Of a DNA stretch of 64,000 bases, positions 34,165 through 42,461 are shown one piece after another. Source of the stretch: Oceanihabitans iliipiscarium (lineage in GTDB: Bacteria > Bacteroidota > Bacteroidia > Flavobacteriales > Flavobacteriaceae); the NCBI RefSeq assembly GCF_042686125.1, contig NZ_JBHUOV010000001.1:682001-746000 (forward strand). The letters run 5' to 3'. The first letter of the stretch is position 1, and every line of letters begins with the position of its first letter. The position numbers and the translations under genes are program-made. Below the pieces are notes generated by a model. The model made no database searches. It was not told the DNA's origin and worked only from the letters and a program-made list of their open reading frames with translations.

Positions 34165-35064
34165 TTATTTAGGCTTAAAACCCGACAATCCTAAAAAGAG
34201 TAACATTAATGTGGAAACTAAAACAGAACCAAAAAAGATAAACATAGATTGTTCCATTATCGTGCTTTGTTCTCTAATAAAAACAAATCCAAAAAAGAAA
34301 AAAGCAGAACCAACAACTCCAGTAACGATACTGTAAATAATATATTTTTGCTTTTCTTTTGCGATTAAGCGCAAAATGAGAGATAAGATAATTAAAGCAC
34401 TTATTATCACATAAAAAGGAATCGCTGCAATAGGTCGAGCAATTAATTTATAGACTTCAGGATCATAATCACTAGGTATATTTATTGCCGACTTTGCTAC
34501 AGTTGCAGCAGAAATAATTAGAGAAATACTAAGTAAACTATAGATTAGCGCTTGAACCCAAAATAATATTCTTTCATTAGTTGTAGGAATGTCAAACGAA
34601 ATAATTTTTCCTAATGCTAAAATATCAGCGTCCCATTTACTATCAGAAATAGTAATGGCATTATAATTCAAAATAGGTGCTAATTTTTCAGGTAATTCTT
34701 CTGCTCTAGGAAGTACTGTGCCTTCAATTAATACTGGAAAAATACGAATACCATGCTCCATTGCCATAACAATTTCTTGAGCGACCCAATCATTTGGATT
34801 GTCAATTCGTCTATTACCATCAGAATCAGCAGTTGTTAGCCACTGAGGGCCAATCAGCACAATAACGGCATCAGCAGTACTGACTTGACTTTCTATATCT
34901 TTAGCATATTCCGAACCACCTTTAATATCTTCAATGTCGCGAAACACTCTATTTTCTCCAAAATAATCACCCAAAGAATCAGATAATCGTCCAGCATAGC
35001 CTTGCGTATCAGATCGCCTATAACTGATGAAAATTCTACCTTGTTTCTTTGAGTTAAAAAACAT
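34165..35064 (-). CDS. TIR-domain protein with four C-terminal membrane segments
   Basis: A 299-residue protein. Residues 9-150 form a TIR domain: RIFISYRRSD (box 1), VFRDIEDIKGGSEYAKDIE, AVIVLIGPQWL, and NDWVAQEIVMAMEHGIRIFPVLIEG, where the Glu of WVAQE is the likely NADase-type glutamate. Four hydrophobic helices follow (about 163-185, 205-227, 233-253, 270-292). Bacterial TIR domains often cleave NAD or act as scaffolds in defence or signalling; neither is shown here. It lies 26 nt downstream of gpsA on the same strand. Confidence 0.85.
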   Translation of the reverse strand: MFFNSKKQGRIFISYRRSDTQGYAGRLSDSLGDYFGENRVFRDIEDIKGGSEYAKDIESQVSTADAVIVLIGPQWLTTADSDGNRRIDNPNDWVAQEIVMAMEHGIRIFPVLIEGTVLPRAEELPEKLAPILNYNAITISDSKWDADILALGKIISFDIPTTNERILFWVQALIYSLLSISLIISAATVAKSAINIPSDYDPEVYKLIARPIAAIPFYVIISALIILSLILRLIAKEKQKYIIYSIVTGVVGSAFFFFGFVFIREQSTIMEQSMFIFFGSVLVSTLMLLFLGLSGFKPK

Positions 35065-35090
35065 TAATGATGGTGGTTATTTACTAAATA

Positions 35091-36092
35091 TTAATCTAAA
35101 TTCTCGGTTAATTTTTTAAACACTTTTTTAGCGTCTTTACCTTCATACAAAATATCATAAACTGCATTTATAATAGGCAAACGTGTTTTCTTTTTGTTTT
35201 TTTCGTTGAGTAAATGTGCTGATTTTGTTGCATAATAACCTTCAGCAACCATATTCATTTCCATTTGCGCAGATTTAACAGTATAGCCTTTACCAATCAT
35301 ATTTCCAAACATCCTGTTTCTAGAAAAAACAGAATAGCCCGTAACTAATAAATCACCTAAATAGGCTGAGTTATTAATATTGCGCTTCATCTTGTGCATT
35401 TTTTTTATAAAGCGTTTCATTTCACGAATGGCATTACTCATAAGCACACTCTGAAAGTTGTCACCATAACCCAAACCGTGAGCAATTCCAGCAGCAATCG
35501 CATAAATGTTTTTAAGCATTACAGCATATTCAGTTCCAATAATATCATCGCTTATTTTCGTTCGGATATAATCGCTCGATAAGGCATCAGCAATGGCTTG
35601 CGCTTTTTCGGCATCTGCACACGAAATGGTAAGATAAGACAAGCGTTCTAAAGCGACTTCTTCAGCATGACAAGGTCCAGCAATGACAGCAATGTTTTCA
35701 AAAGGAATTTTATAATTATCATGAAAATGCTCACCAACTAATAATCCAGTCTCAGGAATAATACCTTTCACTGCCGAAACAATAATTTTATCGTTAATAT
35801 TTGTAGTGAGTTTTTCTAACTCAGCATGGATAAAAGCAGATGGGATTACAAAAATAAGCACATCTGCATAAGCCGCCATTTCATTTATATCGTTGCTAAG
35901 TTTGAGCTGTTCTAAATGAAATTCTACAGAGCTTAAATAGCTTGGGTTATGCTGCTCTTTTATTAAGTGCTCTTTAATATAAACGCTTCGCATATACCAA
36001 CCCACTTCTTGCTGATTTTCACATAACATTTTTACTATAGCAGTTGCCCAACTTCCACTTCCAAAAACAGCATATTTTAACGGTTTGTTCAT
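35091..36092 (-). CDS. gpsA: Glycerol-3-phosphate dehydrogenase (NAD(P)+)
   Basis: A 333-residue cytoplasmic enzyme that reduces dihydroxyacetone phosphate to sn-glycerol-3-phosphate for phospholipid synthesis. Dinucleotide motif FGSGSWATA is at 10-18. The catalytic Lys blocks VSAVKGI and YAVMLKNIYAIAAGIAHGLGYGDN and the substrate region NRMFGNMIGKG are present. Full length. It is expressed from its own -7 box at 36115-36122 and followed by the TIR-domain gene. Confidence 0.96.
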   Translation of the reverse strand: MNKPLKYAVFGSGSWATAIVKMLCENQQEVGWYMRSVYIKEHLIKEQHNPSYLSSVEFHLEQLKLSNDINEMAAYADVLIFVIPSAFIHAELEKLTTNINDKIIVSAVKGIIPETGLLVGEHFHDNYKIPFENIAVIAGPCHAEEVALERLSYLTISCADAEKAQAIADALSSDYIRTKISDDIIGTEYAVMLKNIYAIAAGIAHGLGYGDNFQSVLMSNAIREMKRFIKKMHKMKRNINNSAYLGDLLVTGYSVFSRNRMFGNMIGKGYTVKSAQMEMNMVAEGYYATKSAHLLNEKNKKKTRLPIINAVYDILYEGKDAKKVFKKLTENLD

Positions 36093-36114
36093 AAATCAAT
36101 TCTAAATAGAATAT

Positions 36115-36122
36115 CAAAAATA
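36115..36122 (-). promoter_or_regulatory. -7 promoter box TATTTTTG of gpsA
   Basis: On the minus strand the sequence is TATTTTTG, 23 nt before the gpsA ATG. Between them lies a 14-nt inverted repeat, ATTCTA-AA-TAGAAT (36099-36112), near the expected transcription start. Confidence 0.55.
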
Positions 36123-36222
36123 CATAAAATATAAATCATATTAAATATCTGAAAATCAAGCAAATGTGTTTTTGGCATGTGTTTTGAATGTTTAAAAGTA
36201 TTAATCAATAAAACGGAAGATT

Positions 36223-37170
36223 ATGAAAACGACAAAATTACTTTCAGGATTTGCTTTAGTAGCATTATTATTTACCTCATGTTATCATGAAGATGTTATT
36301 GTAGACTATAATGAACCAACACCAACAATTTCATTAAATCAATTATTAGGGTCTTATGAATTATGGTATGTCGATATTAATCAAACTATTGGTTATGGCG
36401 AAACACGTTTTTTACAAACGGCATTTACTGTTTCATTTAGAGGAGGTGTTTTATACGCCAACAATAACCTTGTCGGAATTGGGAGTCAAGGAGGAGGTTT
36501 TGGAATCTCAGTTGGATATTATGATGCTTATGATATGATATTAGATGTAAGCCATGATATTGACGGTTATGAAACTTTTGATGTCTATCAAATAGATTAT
36601 AATACTATAGAATTGTATAACCCTTATAATAATACATCCTACTTTTTACATGGTTTCCAACGCTCAACTTTCGATTATGATTACGTGTTTTATGATAATA
36701 TTCATTATTTCATGCAAGAATATGAAGCTTGGGAAAAAACATACACGAGTGACTATGGTGCTTTAAATGAATTTGATAATGAAAACTTTTTACAGTTTTT
36801 AGCTGGCGGAACAGGCGATACCTTTAGAAGCTCACAAGACCTAATAGGAACTCACCCAGACTATTTGTATTGGGATTACACAGGTGTTTATGGTATTGGA
36901 GATGTAAGCGGAAACATGTACCAAAAAACTTTAACATTAGATTATGATTACTTTGACAATGAATTTTTTGAATTAAGCGTTATAAATGACAACACGATAG
37001 AATTGTTTCACAATGCGTCAGGAACTTTATACGAATTTAAAGGAAGAGGTTACATTCAGTATTTAAAAACGGGAACAACTATAGATAAATCTAAAACGAG
37101 TGCAGATAAAAAACGTGTTCAACGTTCTGCTAAAAAAGAAAATACGCGTACAAGTACGCGCACATTATAA
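36223..37170 (+). CDS. Flavobacterial lipoprotein of unknown function
   Basis: A 315-residue lipoprotein with lipobox LFTSC (Cys20). The mature protein is rich in Tyr, Asp and Asn (SLNQLLGSYELWYVDINQT, AFTVSFRGGVLYANNNLVGIG, FDYDYVFYDNIHYFMQEYEAWEKTYTSDYGALNEFDNENFLQFL), with a basic Thr/Ser/Arg tail after residue 285. I recall homologues in many flavobacteria. Some carry an adenylyltransferase name, but there is no HxGH or other nucleotidyltransferase motif. It is followed by a terminator. Confidence 0.75.
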   Translation: MKTTKLLSGFALVALLFTSCYHEDVIVDYNEPTPTISLNQLLGSYELWYVDINQTIGYGETRFLQTAFTVSFRGGVLYANNNLVGIGSQGGGFGISVGYYDAYDMILDVSHDIDGYETFDVYQIDYNTIELYNPYNNTSYFLHGFQRSTFDYDYVFYDNIHYFMQEYEAWEKTYTSDYGALNEFDNENFLQFLAGGTGDTFRSSQDLIGTHPDYLYWDYTGVYGIGDVSGNMYQKTLTLDYDYFDNEFFELSVINDNTIELFHNASGTLYEFKGRGYIQYLKTGTTIDKSKTSADKKRVQRSAKKENTRTSTRTL

Positions 37171-37193
37171 AAACTTTGGTTGGTTAGTTAATT

Positions 37194-37233
37194 AAAAAAC
37201 TGTTTAAGGAGAAATCTTTAAGCAGTTTTTTTA
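37194..37233 (+). terminator. Rho-independent terminator
   Basis: AAACTGTTTAAGG pairs with CTTTAAGCAGTTT (G-T wobbles allowed) and is followed by a T run (TTTTTTTAT). Ends the lipoprotein transcript. Confidence 0.75.
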
Positions 37234-37260
37234 TAAAAACATGTGACTTTTTAAAAGGAA

Positions 37261-37289
37261 TTGTGTCTAAATAAGTATAGCTAACTTTG
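37261..37289 (+). promoter_or_regulatory. Promoter of kbp: TTG -33 and TAACTTTG -7
   Basis: TTG at 37261 and TAACTTTG at 37282-37289 are separated by 18 nt, a good match to the Bacteroidota two-part promoter. The leader to the ATG at 37381 is about 85 nt. Confidence 0.65.
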
Positions 37290-37380
37290 GTACACTAATT
37301 GTTAACATTAATTGGATTTCAGTATATTTTTATTGAAATTTACAAAGACATAACATTAACCCTTAAAACAACAAACACAC

Positions 37381-37866
37381 ATGGGATTATTTTCATTTAT
37401 TAAAAACGCAGGAGCAAAGATTTTCGGAATCGGAAAAACCGATGCCGAGAAAGCAGCAGAAGCTAGCGCAGAAGAGCTTAAAGAAGAAGCATTAGTAGCT
37501 CGTAGATTAGAAACTACAGTTGCAGATTTACAATTACAAGTAGAAGGTTTAAACATATTTATTGACGATGATGCAGCTACTATTTCTGGAATGGCTTACG
37601 ACCAAGCCACTAGAGAAAAAGTTATATTAGTTGTTGGTAATAGCGAAGGAATTGCTACTGTAGATGATCAAATGACTGTAGAGCACGTTGAGCCTGAAGC
37701 ACAATTTCATACTGTTGTAAGTGGTGACACTTTAGGTAAAATTGCAAAAACATTTTACGGCAATGCAATGAAATACCCTGTCATTTTTGAAGCGAATAAA
37801 CCAATGCTTACAGATCCAGATAAAATTTATCCAGGACAAGTATTACGCATACCTGCTTTAGACTAA
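37381..37866 (+). CDS. kbp: Kbp/YgaU-like BON-LysM protein
   Basis: A 161-residue protein with the layout of E. coli Kbp (YgaU), a potassium-binding cytoplasmic protein: N-terminal MGLFSFIKNAGAKIFGIG, a BON domain (about 45-98: VEGLNIFIDDDAATISG, VGNSEGIATVDDQMTV), and a LysM domain (110-160: FHTVVSGDTLGKIAKTFYGNAMKYPVIFEANKPMLTDP, IYPGQVLRIP). The Glu/Ala-rich helix at 20-42 is longer than in E. coli. There is no signal peptide, so wall binding by LysM is doubtful. Single gene with its own promoter and terminator. Confidence 0.93.
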   Translation: MGLFSFIKNAGAKIFGIGKTDAEKAAEASAEELKEEALVARRLETTVADLQLQVEGLNIFIDDDAATISGMAYDQATREKVILVVGNSEGIATVDDQMTVEHVEPEAQFHTVVSGDTLGKIAKTFYGNAMKYPVIFEANKPMLTDPDKIYPGQVLRIPALD

Positions 37867-37888
37867 TAGAAACTACTTATGTAATTTG

Positions 37889-37921
37889 AAAAGGCTGTCT
37901 TTTAAGGCAGCCTTTTTATTT
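37889..37921. terminator. Terminator between kbp and the convergent lyase-like gene
   Basis: AAGGCTGTCTT pairs with AAGGCAGCCTT around a TT loop (one T-G wobble) and is followed by TTTATTTTT on the plus strand. Flanking A residues allow some activity on the minus strand too. Confidence 0.85.
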
Positions 37922-37941
37922 TTATACTTTGGGCAACTATT

Positions 37942-38730
37942 TTATTGTTTCAAAGCTTTAATATATTTTCCCTTATATATTTCAAAATTATCAAACCATG
38001 CATATTCAGTAGTATATTCTCCTTTTTCATTTTTTGGAGAATAATCAGGGGTATGACCTCCATGAAATGTGTCAAAATAAAAATGTGTTATTAACGAACT
38101 ATCTTCTGCAGCACTTCTATATTGAATTAATTCTTGAGATACTTGTAGTATCCCATCTACCCATATTTCACAACGACCATTTTTAGAATTAACAGGCTTG
38201 TTTAGTTTAACATAAATTGCAACATCATTATATTCTCCTCGAGTAAAAACCGTATTAGATGAAGTTATACCGTCTCCCCATTTATTAGGCTTGTTTTGAT
38301 AATAGATATAGGATGCAATTTCTCCTTTTTCTTTAAATGTAGCTCTTACACTCCAACCATCATCTTGCATTTTTTTGCCACCAACAATTTTATTATTAGG
38401 TATTAACCCATGAATTTTACCACTCTTTACAAACTTAAAATCTTTTGAGAATTTAACCGAAAAATTTAAGGTGGCTTCCTCTAGGCCTTCAGGTAATTCA
38501 AAAATACGGGCAACTATTCTGCTTCCCTTTTCATAACCTACATATGAAACTTTAATGGCATTCGAATTATTTATTCCTTCATTTTCATTTAACTCAATTA
38601 GCTTATGAGATAATAATTTTTTTATATGAGGCTGATTTAAATCTTTATCAAAATCAAATTTTAAAACAGGCTTATAATTACATGAAAACATAAAAGCGGT
38701 AAGAATAAGAAAAGTAATTATATTTTTCAT
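37942..38730 (-). CDS. Lipoprotein resembling PL14-type polysaccharide lyases
   Basis: A 262-residue lipoprotein (lipobox MFSCN, Cys17). The pattern resembles beta-jelly-roll PL14 alginate/glucuronan lyases: LNFSVKFSKDFKFVKSGKIHGLI, a GG segment, WSVRATFKEKGEIASYIYYQ, a KWGDG-F-RGEYNDVAIYVKLN block with NGRCEIWVDG, and a C-terminal HFYFDTFHGG...YAWFDNFEIYKG. Catalytic residues cannot be confirmed by eye, and the closest use could be another uronate polymer or only binding. It is isolated: no other carbohydrate genes adjoin. A 165-nt AT-rich gap separates it from nadD upstream. Confidence 0.6.
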   Translation of the reverse strand: MKNIITFLILTAFMFSCNYKPVLKFDFDKDLNQPHIKKLLSHKLIELNENEGINNSNAIKVSYVGYEKGSRIVARIFELPEGLEEATLNFSVKFSKDFKFVKSGKIHGLIPNNKIVGGKKMQDDGWSVRATFKEKGEIASYIYYQNKPNKWGDGITSSNTVFTRGEYNDVAIYVKLNKPVNSKNGRCEIWVDGILQVSQELIQYRSAAEDSSLITHFYFDTFHGGHTPDYSPKNEKGEYTTEYAWFDNFEIYKGKYIKALKQ

Positions 38731-38895
38731 AATAAATTATGTAGTTGGTTCACGAAAACAGTTTAAATAAAAAAATATTAGAAACAAACTCTTAGCTCAT
38801 ATCTTTAATTATATTATTGATTTTTTTTATTTGTAAAAATAAGATATTAAAGATTTATTAAGTTGGTCAATATTTTGACATTATAACAGTAAAAG

Positions 38896-39474
38896 TTACT
38901 TATAAAAATTCATTTCATCCAAATATTCCCAAACATACTCAGGTAGCATTGGTTTAATATTCTTACCTTCTTTTATTGCTTTTCTTATAAAAGTAGAAGA
39001 CAATTGCATAATTGGAGCATCAACATGATGAATCTTTTTATGAGCATCAAATGGTGTATTTATTTTACCTTCAGATAATCGTGGATACACATAAAGCTCA
39101 TGATTTTGTAAAATCAATTCATAGTTTTTCCATTTATGAAAACTCTTCAAATTATCTTCTCCCATAATCAAGCTAAACGCATAATCAGGATGCTTTTCTT
39201 GTAAATAAGTGAGGGTGTTTATCGTGTAATTAGGTTGCGGTAATTTAAATTCAATAGCACTAGGTTGAAGTGTATCATAATCTTTGGTAGCACGATACAC
39301 CATTTCTAAGCGTTGATAGTCTTCTAGCAATGAGCTTTTCTTTTTAAACGGATTGTGAGGTGTGACCACAAACCATATTTGATCCAAATCACTATACTCT
39401 GCCATGTGATTAGCAATCACTAAATGACCAATATGAATAGGATTAAAGGAGCCAAAATACAATCCAACTTTCAT
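38896..39474 (-). CDS. nadD: Nicotinate-nucleotide adenylyltransferase
   Basis: A 192-residue nucleotidyltransferase that makes nicotinate adenine dinucleotide in NAD synthesis. Motifs: GSFNPIHIGHL (8-18, the HxGH site), TPHNPFKKK, IMGEDNL-SFHKW and SSTFIRKAI (about 160-168). Full length. It starts 2 nt after gmk ends, in the order yicC-gmk-nadD on the minus strand. Confidence 0.96.
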   Translation of the reverse strand: MKVGLYFGSFNPIHIGHLVIANHMAEYSDLDQIWFVVTPHNPFKKKSSLLEDYQRLEMVYRATKDYDTLQPSAIEFKLPQPNYTINTLTYLQEKHPDYAFSLIMGEDNLKSFHKWKNYELILQNHELYVYPRLSEGKINTPFDAHKKIHHVDAPIMQLSSTFIRKAIKEGKNIKPMLPEYVWEYLDEMNFYK

Positions 39475-39476
39475 TT

Positions 39477-40079
39477 TTAAGCTTCTTTTTTTTTAGGGTT
39501 TACAAAAGCATCAACTAATGTTTCAGCTTCTTTTAATGCCTTATCTAAATTGTCATTTTCAATAACCACATCAAATAAAGGTGCTGTGGCTAATTCAGCC
39601 GAAGCTTTTGCAATGCGCATGTTTATTTTACCTGGAGTTTCAGTTTTACGCTTCTTTAAACGAATTTTTAATTCATCAATACTAGGTGGTTTTACAAACA
39701 CTGCTAGTGTTTCTTCTGGAAATTTTCGTTTAATACGTAAACCACCAGACACGTCAATATCAAAAATAACATGTTTCCCTAGCTTCCAGATGCGTTCAAC
39801 TTCAGTTTTTAAAGTGCCATAAAAATTATCGCGATAAACTTCCTCCCATTCTAGAAATTCATCCTTTTTAATTTTATTTTTAAAAGCTTCAATAGATAAA
39901 AAATAGTAGTCTTTACCATCAATTTCTTCACCACGTTTTTCTCTTGATGTTGCTGAGATAGAGAACTCTAAATTAAGTATTTCTTGCTTTAATAAATGCC
40001 TTACAATAGTCGTTTTGCCAGAACCTGAAGGTGCAGAAAAAACAATTAATTTTCCGTTATTTTTGTTTTGTTTAGTCAC
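39477..40079 (-). CDS. gmk: Guanylate kinase
   Basis: A 200-residue kinase converting GMP to GDP. P-loop SAPSGSGKTT is at 15-24; the GMP-binding region ISATSREKRGEEIDGKDYYFLS and WEEVYRDNFYGTLKTEVE and the VIFDIDVSGGLRIKRKFP block are all present. Full length. Middle gene of yicC-gmk-nadD. Confidence 0.97.
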   Translation of the reverse strand: MTKQNKNNGKLIVFSAPSGSGKTTIVRHLLKQEILNLEFSISATSREKRGEEIDGKDYYFLSIEAFKNKIKKDEFLEWEEVYRDNFYGTLKTEVERIWKLGKHVIFDIDVSGGLRIKRKFPEETLAVFVKPPSIDELKIRLKKRKTETPGKINMRIAKASAELATAPLFDVVIENDNLDKALKEAETLVDAFVNPKKKEA

Positions 40080-40121
40080 TAGATTGTTTTTTGTGAATAG
40101 TTTTTAAAGACTTATTATTGA

Positions 40122-40979
40122 CTATAAAACGTTTAATAATTGTTCCTTTATTTTTTCTAGTTCATCTTTCATTTGAACTACTAATTTCTGCATTGGAGCA
40201 TAGTTGCTTTTAGAGCCAATGGTGTTAATCTCGCGCCCAATTTCTTGAGAGATAAACCCTAACTTTTTTCCATTAGAATCTTTAGAATCTAAAGCAGAAA
40301 TAAAATACTCTAAATGGTTTTTTAAGCGCACTTTTTCTTCTGTGATATCAAACTTCTCTATGTAATAGATGAGTTCTTGCTCAAAACGATTTTCATCTAC
40401 TTTTTCTTTTAATTCGTCAATACCTTTGCGCAAACGCTCACGTACACCTTCAATACGCTCAGGATCCATAGTAATAACTTGTTCAAGTAATTGATCTATA
40501 GAATCGATTCGGTTTCTAAAATCAGATTCAAGGACTTTTCCTTCGTCTAATCGGTAAGTATCAATTTTACTTAATGCCGATTTTATTTCATTTAAAATCG
40601 TCTTCCATTCATCATCGTCAATATCATCTCGTTCAGTATTTAAAGCATCAGGAAAGCGAACAGCCATTTTTAAAAGTTCAGTTTCATCCCCATTTACAAC
40701 TTCTCGAAGTTGTTTGATATATTGCTTTACTACTGGCTTATTGAGTTGTGTTGTTGTGTCTTCACCAGTCATTTCAACATAAATAGAAAAATCTATTTTG
40801 CCTCTCTCTAATTGTTTTCCAATAAGTTTTCGTAAGCTCAACTCTTTACCTCTATAAATAGAAGGCATTCTCGCATTCAAATCCAGGTTTTTACTGTTAA
40901 GTGACTTAATTTCTATTGTAATTTTTTTAGTTGGTAACTGTAATACAGATTTACCATAACCTGTCATAGAATGAATCAT
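40122..40979 (-). CDS. yicC: YicC/YloC-family protein
   Basis: A 285-residue protein of the YicC family, reported as an endoribonuclease acting on RNA in the cytoplasm. It starts MIHSMTGYGKS, continues with EIKSLNSKNLDLNARMPSIYR, has RNRIDSIDQLLEQV and ends with the conserved FDITEEKVRLKNHLEYF, GKKLGFISQEIGREINTIGSK and KDELEKIKEQLLNVL. Placement next to gmk is typical. Its -7 box lies at 40999-41006. Confidence 0.95.
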   Translation of the reverse strand: MIHSMTGYGKSVLQLPTKKITIEIKSLNSKNLDLNARMPSIYRGKELSLRKLIGKQLERGKIDFSIYVEMTGEDTTTQLNKPVVKQYIKQLREVVNGDETELLKMAVRFPDALNTERDDIDDDEWKTILNEIKSALSKIDTYRLDEGKVLESDFRNRIDSIDQLLEQVITMDPERIEGVRERLRKGIDELKEKVDENRFEQELIYYIEKFDITEEKVRLKNHLEYFISALDSKDSNGKKLGFISQEIGREINTIGSKSNYAPMQKLVVQMKDELEKIKEQLLNVL

Positions 40980-40998
40980 AAAATAGTTTTTAGAAGTA

Positions 40999-41006
40999 CA
41001 AAGGTA
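40999..41006 (-). promoter_or_regulatory. -7 promoter box TACCTTTG of yicC-gmk-nadD
   Basis: Minus-strand TACCTTTG matches TAnnTTTG, 20 nt before the yicC ATG. Confidence 0.55.
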
Positions 41007-41037
41007 ACTAAAACTAAAGGTTTAGAAAATAGTATTT

Positions 41038-41059
41038 TATATTATGCGCGCATAATATA
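41038..41059. repeat. Perfect 22-bp palindrome with a GCGCGC core
   Basis: Both strands read the same over 22 bases, 11 bp per arm, with ATGCGCGCAT at the centre of an otherwise AT-only region. It lies between the divergent yicC and thioesterase promoters and ends 6 nt before the first thioesterase -7 box. A dimeric regulator site is the simplest reading. Confidence 0.7.
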
Positions 41060-41060
41060 T

Positions 41061-41083
41061 TTTGTAGATTTGTAGATTTGTAG
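41061..41083 (+). promoter_or_regulatory. Tandem TTTGTAGA repeat forming two overlapping-register -7 boxes
   Basis: TTTGTAGA occurs twice, followed by a third partial unit (TTTGTAG). The repeats create TAGATTTG at 41065-41072 and again at 41073-41080, both exact TAnnTTTG matches. The thioesterase ATG is at 41100. Confidence 0.6.
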
Positions 41084-41099
41084 TTCTAAAATTTACAAG

Positions 41100-41579
41100 A
41101 TGTACACAAAACAATTTGAAATTCGCTGGAGTGATGTAGATGCTAATGCTCATTTAGCTAATAGTGCTTATACTAATTTTATGAGCCATACAAGGATGGC
41201 CTTCTTTATCGAGAAAGGGTTTAGTATGAAATCGCTTCGAGAGTATAATATTAGTCCTGTTGTTTTTTATGAACACATGTATTATTTTAAAGAAGCCTTT
41301 TTAGGGCAGCCAATTACAGTGAGTTTAGAGGTTTCAGGTTTAAGCGAAGATGGTATGTTTTTTAAATTTGATCATAACTTCTATAACTCTAAAGGAGAAA
41401 ACATAGCGCATTGCGAAATGCTTGGAGCTTGGATTGATTTTAAAGCGCGTAAATTAACGGTATTACCTAAAGCGTTATTAGTAATAGCAGAAGCATTTCC
41501 AAAAGCTGAAGGTTATAAAGTTTTAACGAAAGAAGACACTAGAGAAAAAGGGAAAACACCTAAAAATTTAGTTCTTTAA
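41100..41579 (+). CDS. Hotdog-fold acyl-CoA thioesterase
   Basis: A 159-residue protein of the 4-hydroxybenzoyl-CoA thioesterase-like hotdog family. The active-site segment RWSDVDANAHLANSAYTNFMSHTRMAFF is near the N-terminus, with Asp14 as the likely catalytic acid. A hydrophobic sheet follows (EHMYYFKEAFLGQPITVSLEVSGL). Its natural acyl-CoA cannot be told. Its 3' end overlaps the convergent DMT transporter gene by 12 nt. It has an unusual promoter region with a palindrome and repeats. Confidence 0.88.
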   Translation: MYTKQFEIRWSDVDANAHLANSAYTNFMSHTRMAFFIEKGFSMKSLREYNISPVVFYEHMYYFKEAFLGQPITVSLEVSGLSEDGMFFKFDHNFYNSKGENIAHCEMLGAWIDFKARKLTVLPKALLVIAEAFPKAEGYKVLTKEDTREKGKTPKNLVL

Positions 41580-42461
41580 TTGAGGTGTTTTACTCACTAA
41601 ATACACTCCTGAAAATATAAGTAACATGGCCACTATTTTTATAGTATTAATAGTATCTACTCCCATAACTAAAGCAAAAACACCTGCAATGACTGGTTGT
41701 AAATAAATAAAAGTACCTACGGTTGATGCTTTTAATTTTTTTAAAGCCAAAGGGTTTAGCAAATAGGTAAAAAACGTTGCACCAATGACTATAAATGCTA
41801 TAGAAAAATAAACATATGGAGTAAAACTTTCTAGTTTTATGTCTTGTATATCTGAATAAGCAAAAGGAATAACCATAAAAAACCCAAACAAAAACAACCA
41901 TTTTATAAAGGTAAAGGGATGATATTTTTCGGTTAATTTCTTAATGATTATGATATAGAGGCTATAAGAAACAGCATTTATAAAAACCATTATATTTCCT
42001 AACAGCACATCATCTCCTTCTCGTGATGATTTGCCATAAACCGAAAGTAGTATTGCTCCAGCAAAACCCAATAATATACCTGCAATTTTTAATCCTGTAA
42101 TTTTTTCTTTTAAAAAAATAGCAGAAAACACGAGGATAATAATAGGCGTCGTAATCATTATTACAGAAGCATGTATAGGCGTTGTAAGTTCTAGACCTTT
42201 TAAAAACAGCAACATGTTGGTTACAACGCCAAAAACTGCCGCTAAAAAAAAGGTTTTAAAATCTTTTTTATCAATTTTTTCTTTAGGCATAAAAGCATCT
42301 AAGATCCAGAATAGTATAGTCGCTCCTAAAATGCGTAAAAGCACTAAGCCAAAGGGTTTTATATAACCGCCATTCATTACAAACTTAGCAAAGGTATAGT
42401 TTAAGCCATAGAGTAACTGCACTAAAAAAACGGCAAGTAAAGCAAAAGTTCTACTATTCAT
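41568..42461 (-). CDS. DMT-superfamily EamA transporter
   Basis: A 297-residue inner-membrane protein with ten TM segments in two EamA repeats (first about 5-135, second about 150-290). Features include GLNYTFAKFVMNGG, an early Pro-rich PKEKIDKKDF loop, TTPIHASVIMITTPI and the C-terminal LQPVIAGVFALVMG. EamA proteins export metabolites or amino acids; substrate unknown. It begins inside the last 8 nt of the ArsC-like gene, so the two are translationally coupled. Confidence 0.9.
   Translation of the reverse strand: MNSRTFALLAVFLVQLLYGLNYTFAKFVMNGGYIKPFGLVLLRILGATILFWILDAFMPKEKIDKKDFKTFFLAAVFGVVTNMLLFLKGLELTTPIHASVIMITTPIIILVFSAIFLKEKITGLKIAGILLGFAGAILLSVYGKSSREGDDVLLGNIMVFINAVSYSLYIIIIKKLTEKYHPFTFIKWLFLFGFFMVIPFAYSDIQDIKLESFTPYVYFSIAFIVIGATFFTYLLNPLALKKLKASTVGTFIYLQPVIAGVFALVMGVDTINTIKIVAMLLIFSGVYLVSKTPQLKN

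Noticed and set aside
36223..37170. Nicotinate mononucleotide adenylyltransferase label for the lipoprotein
   Set aside because: No HxGH motif and an N-terminal lipobox; the true NadD is at 38896-39474.
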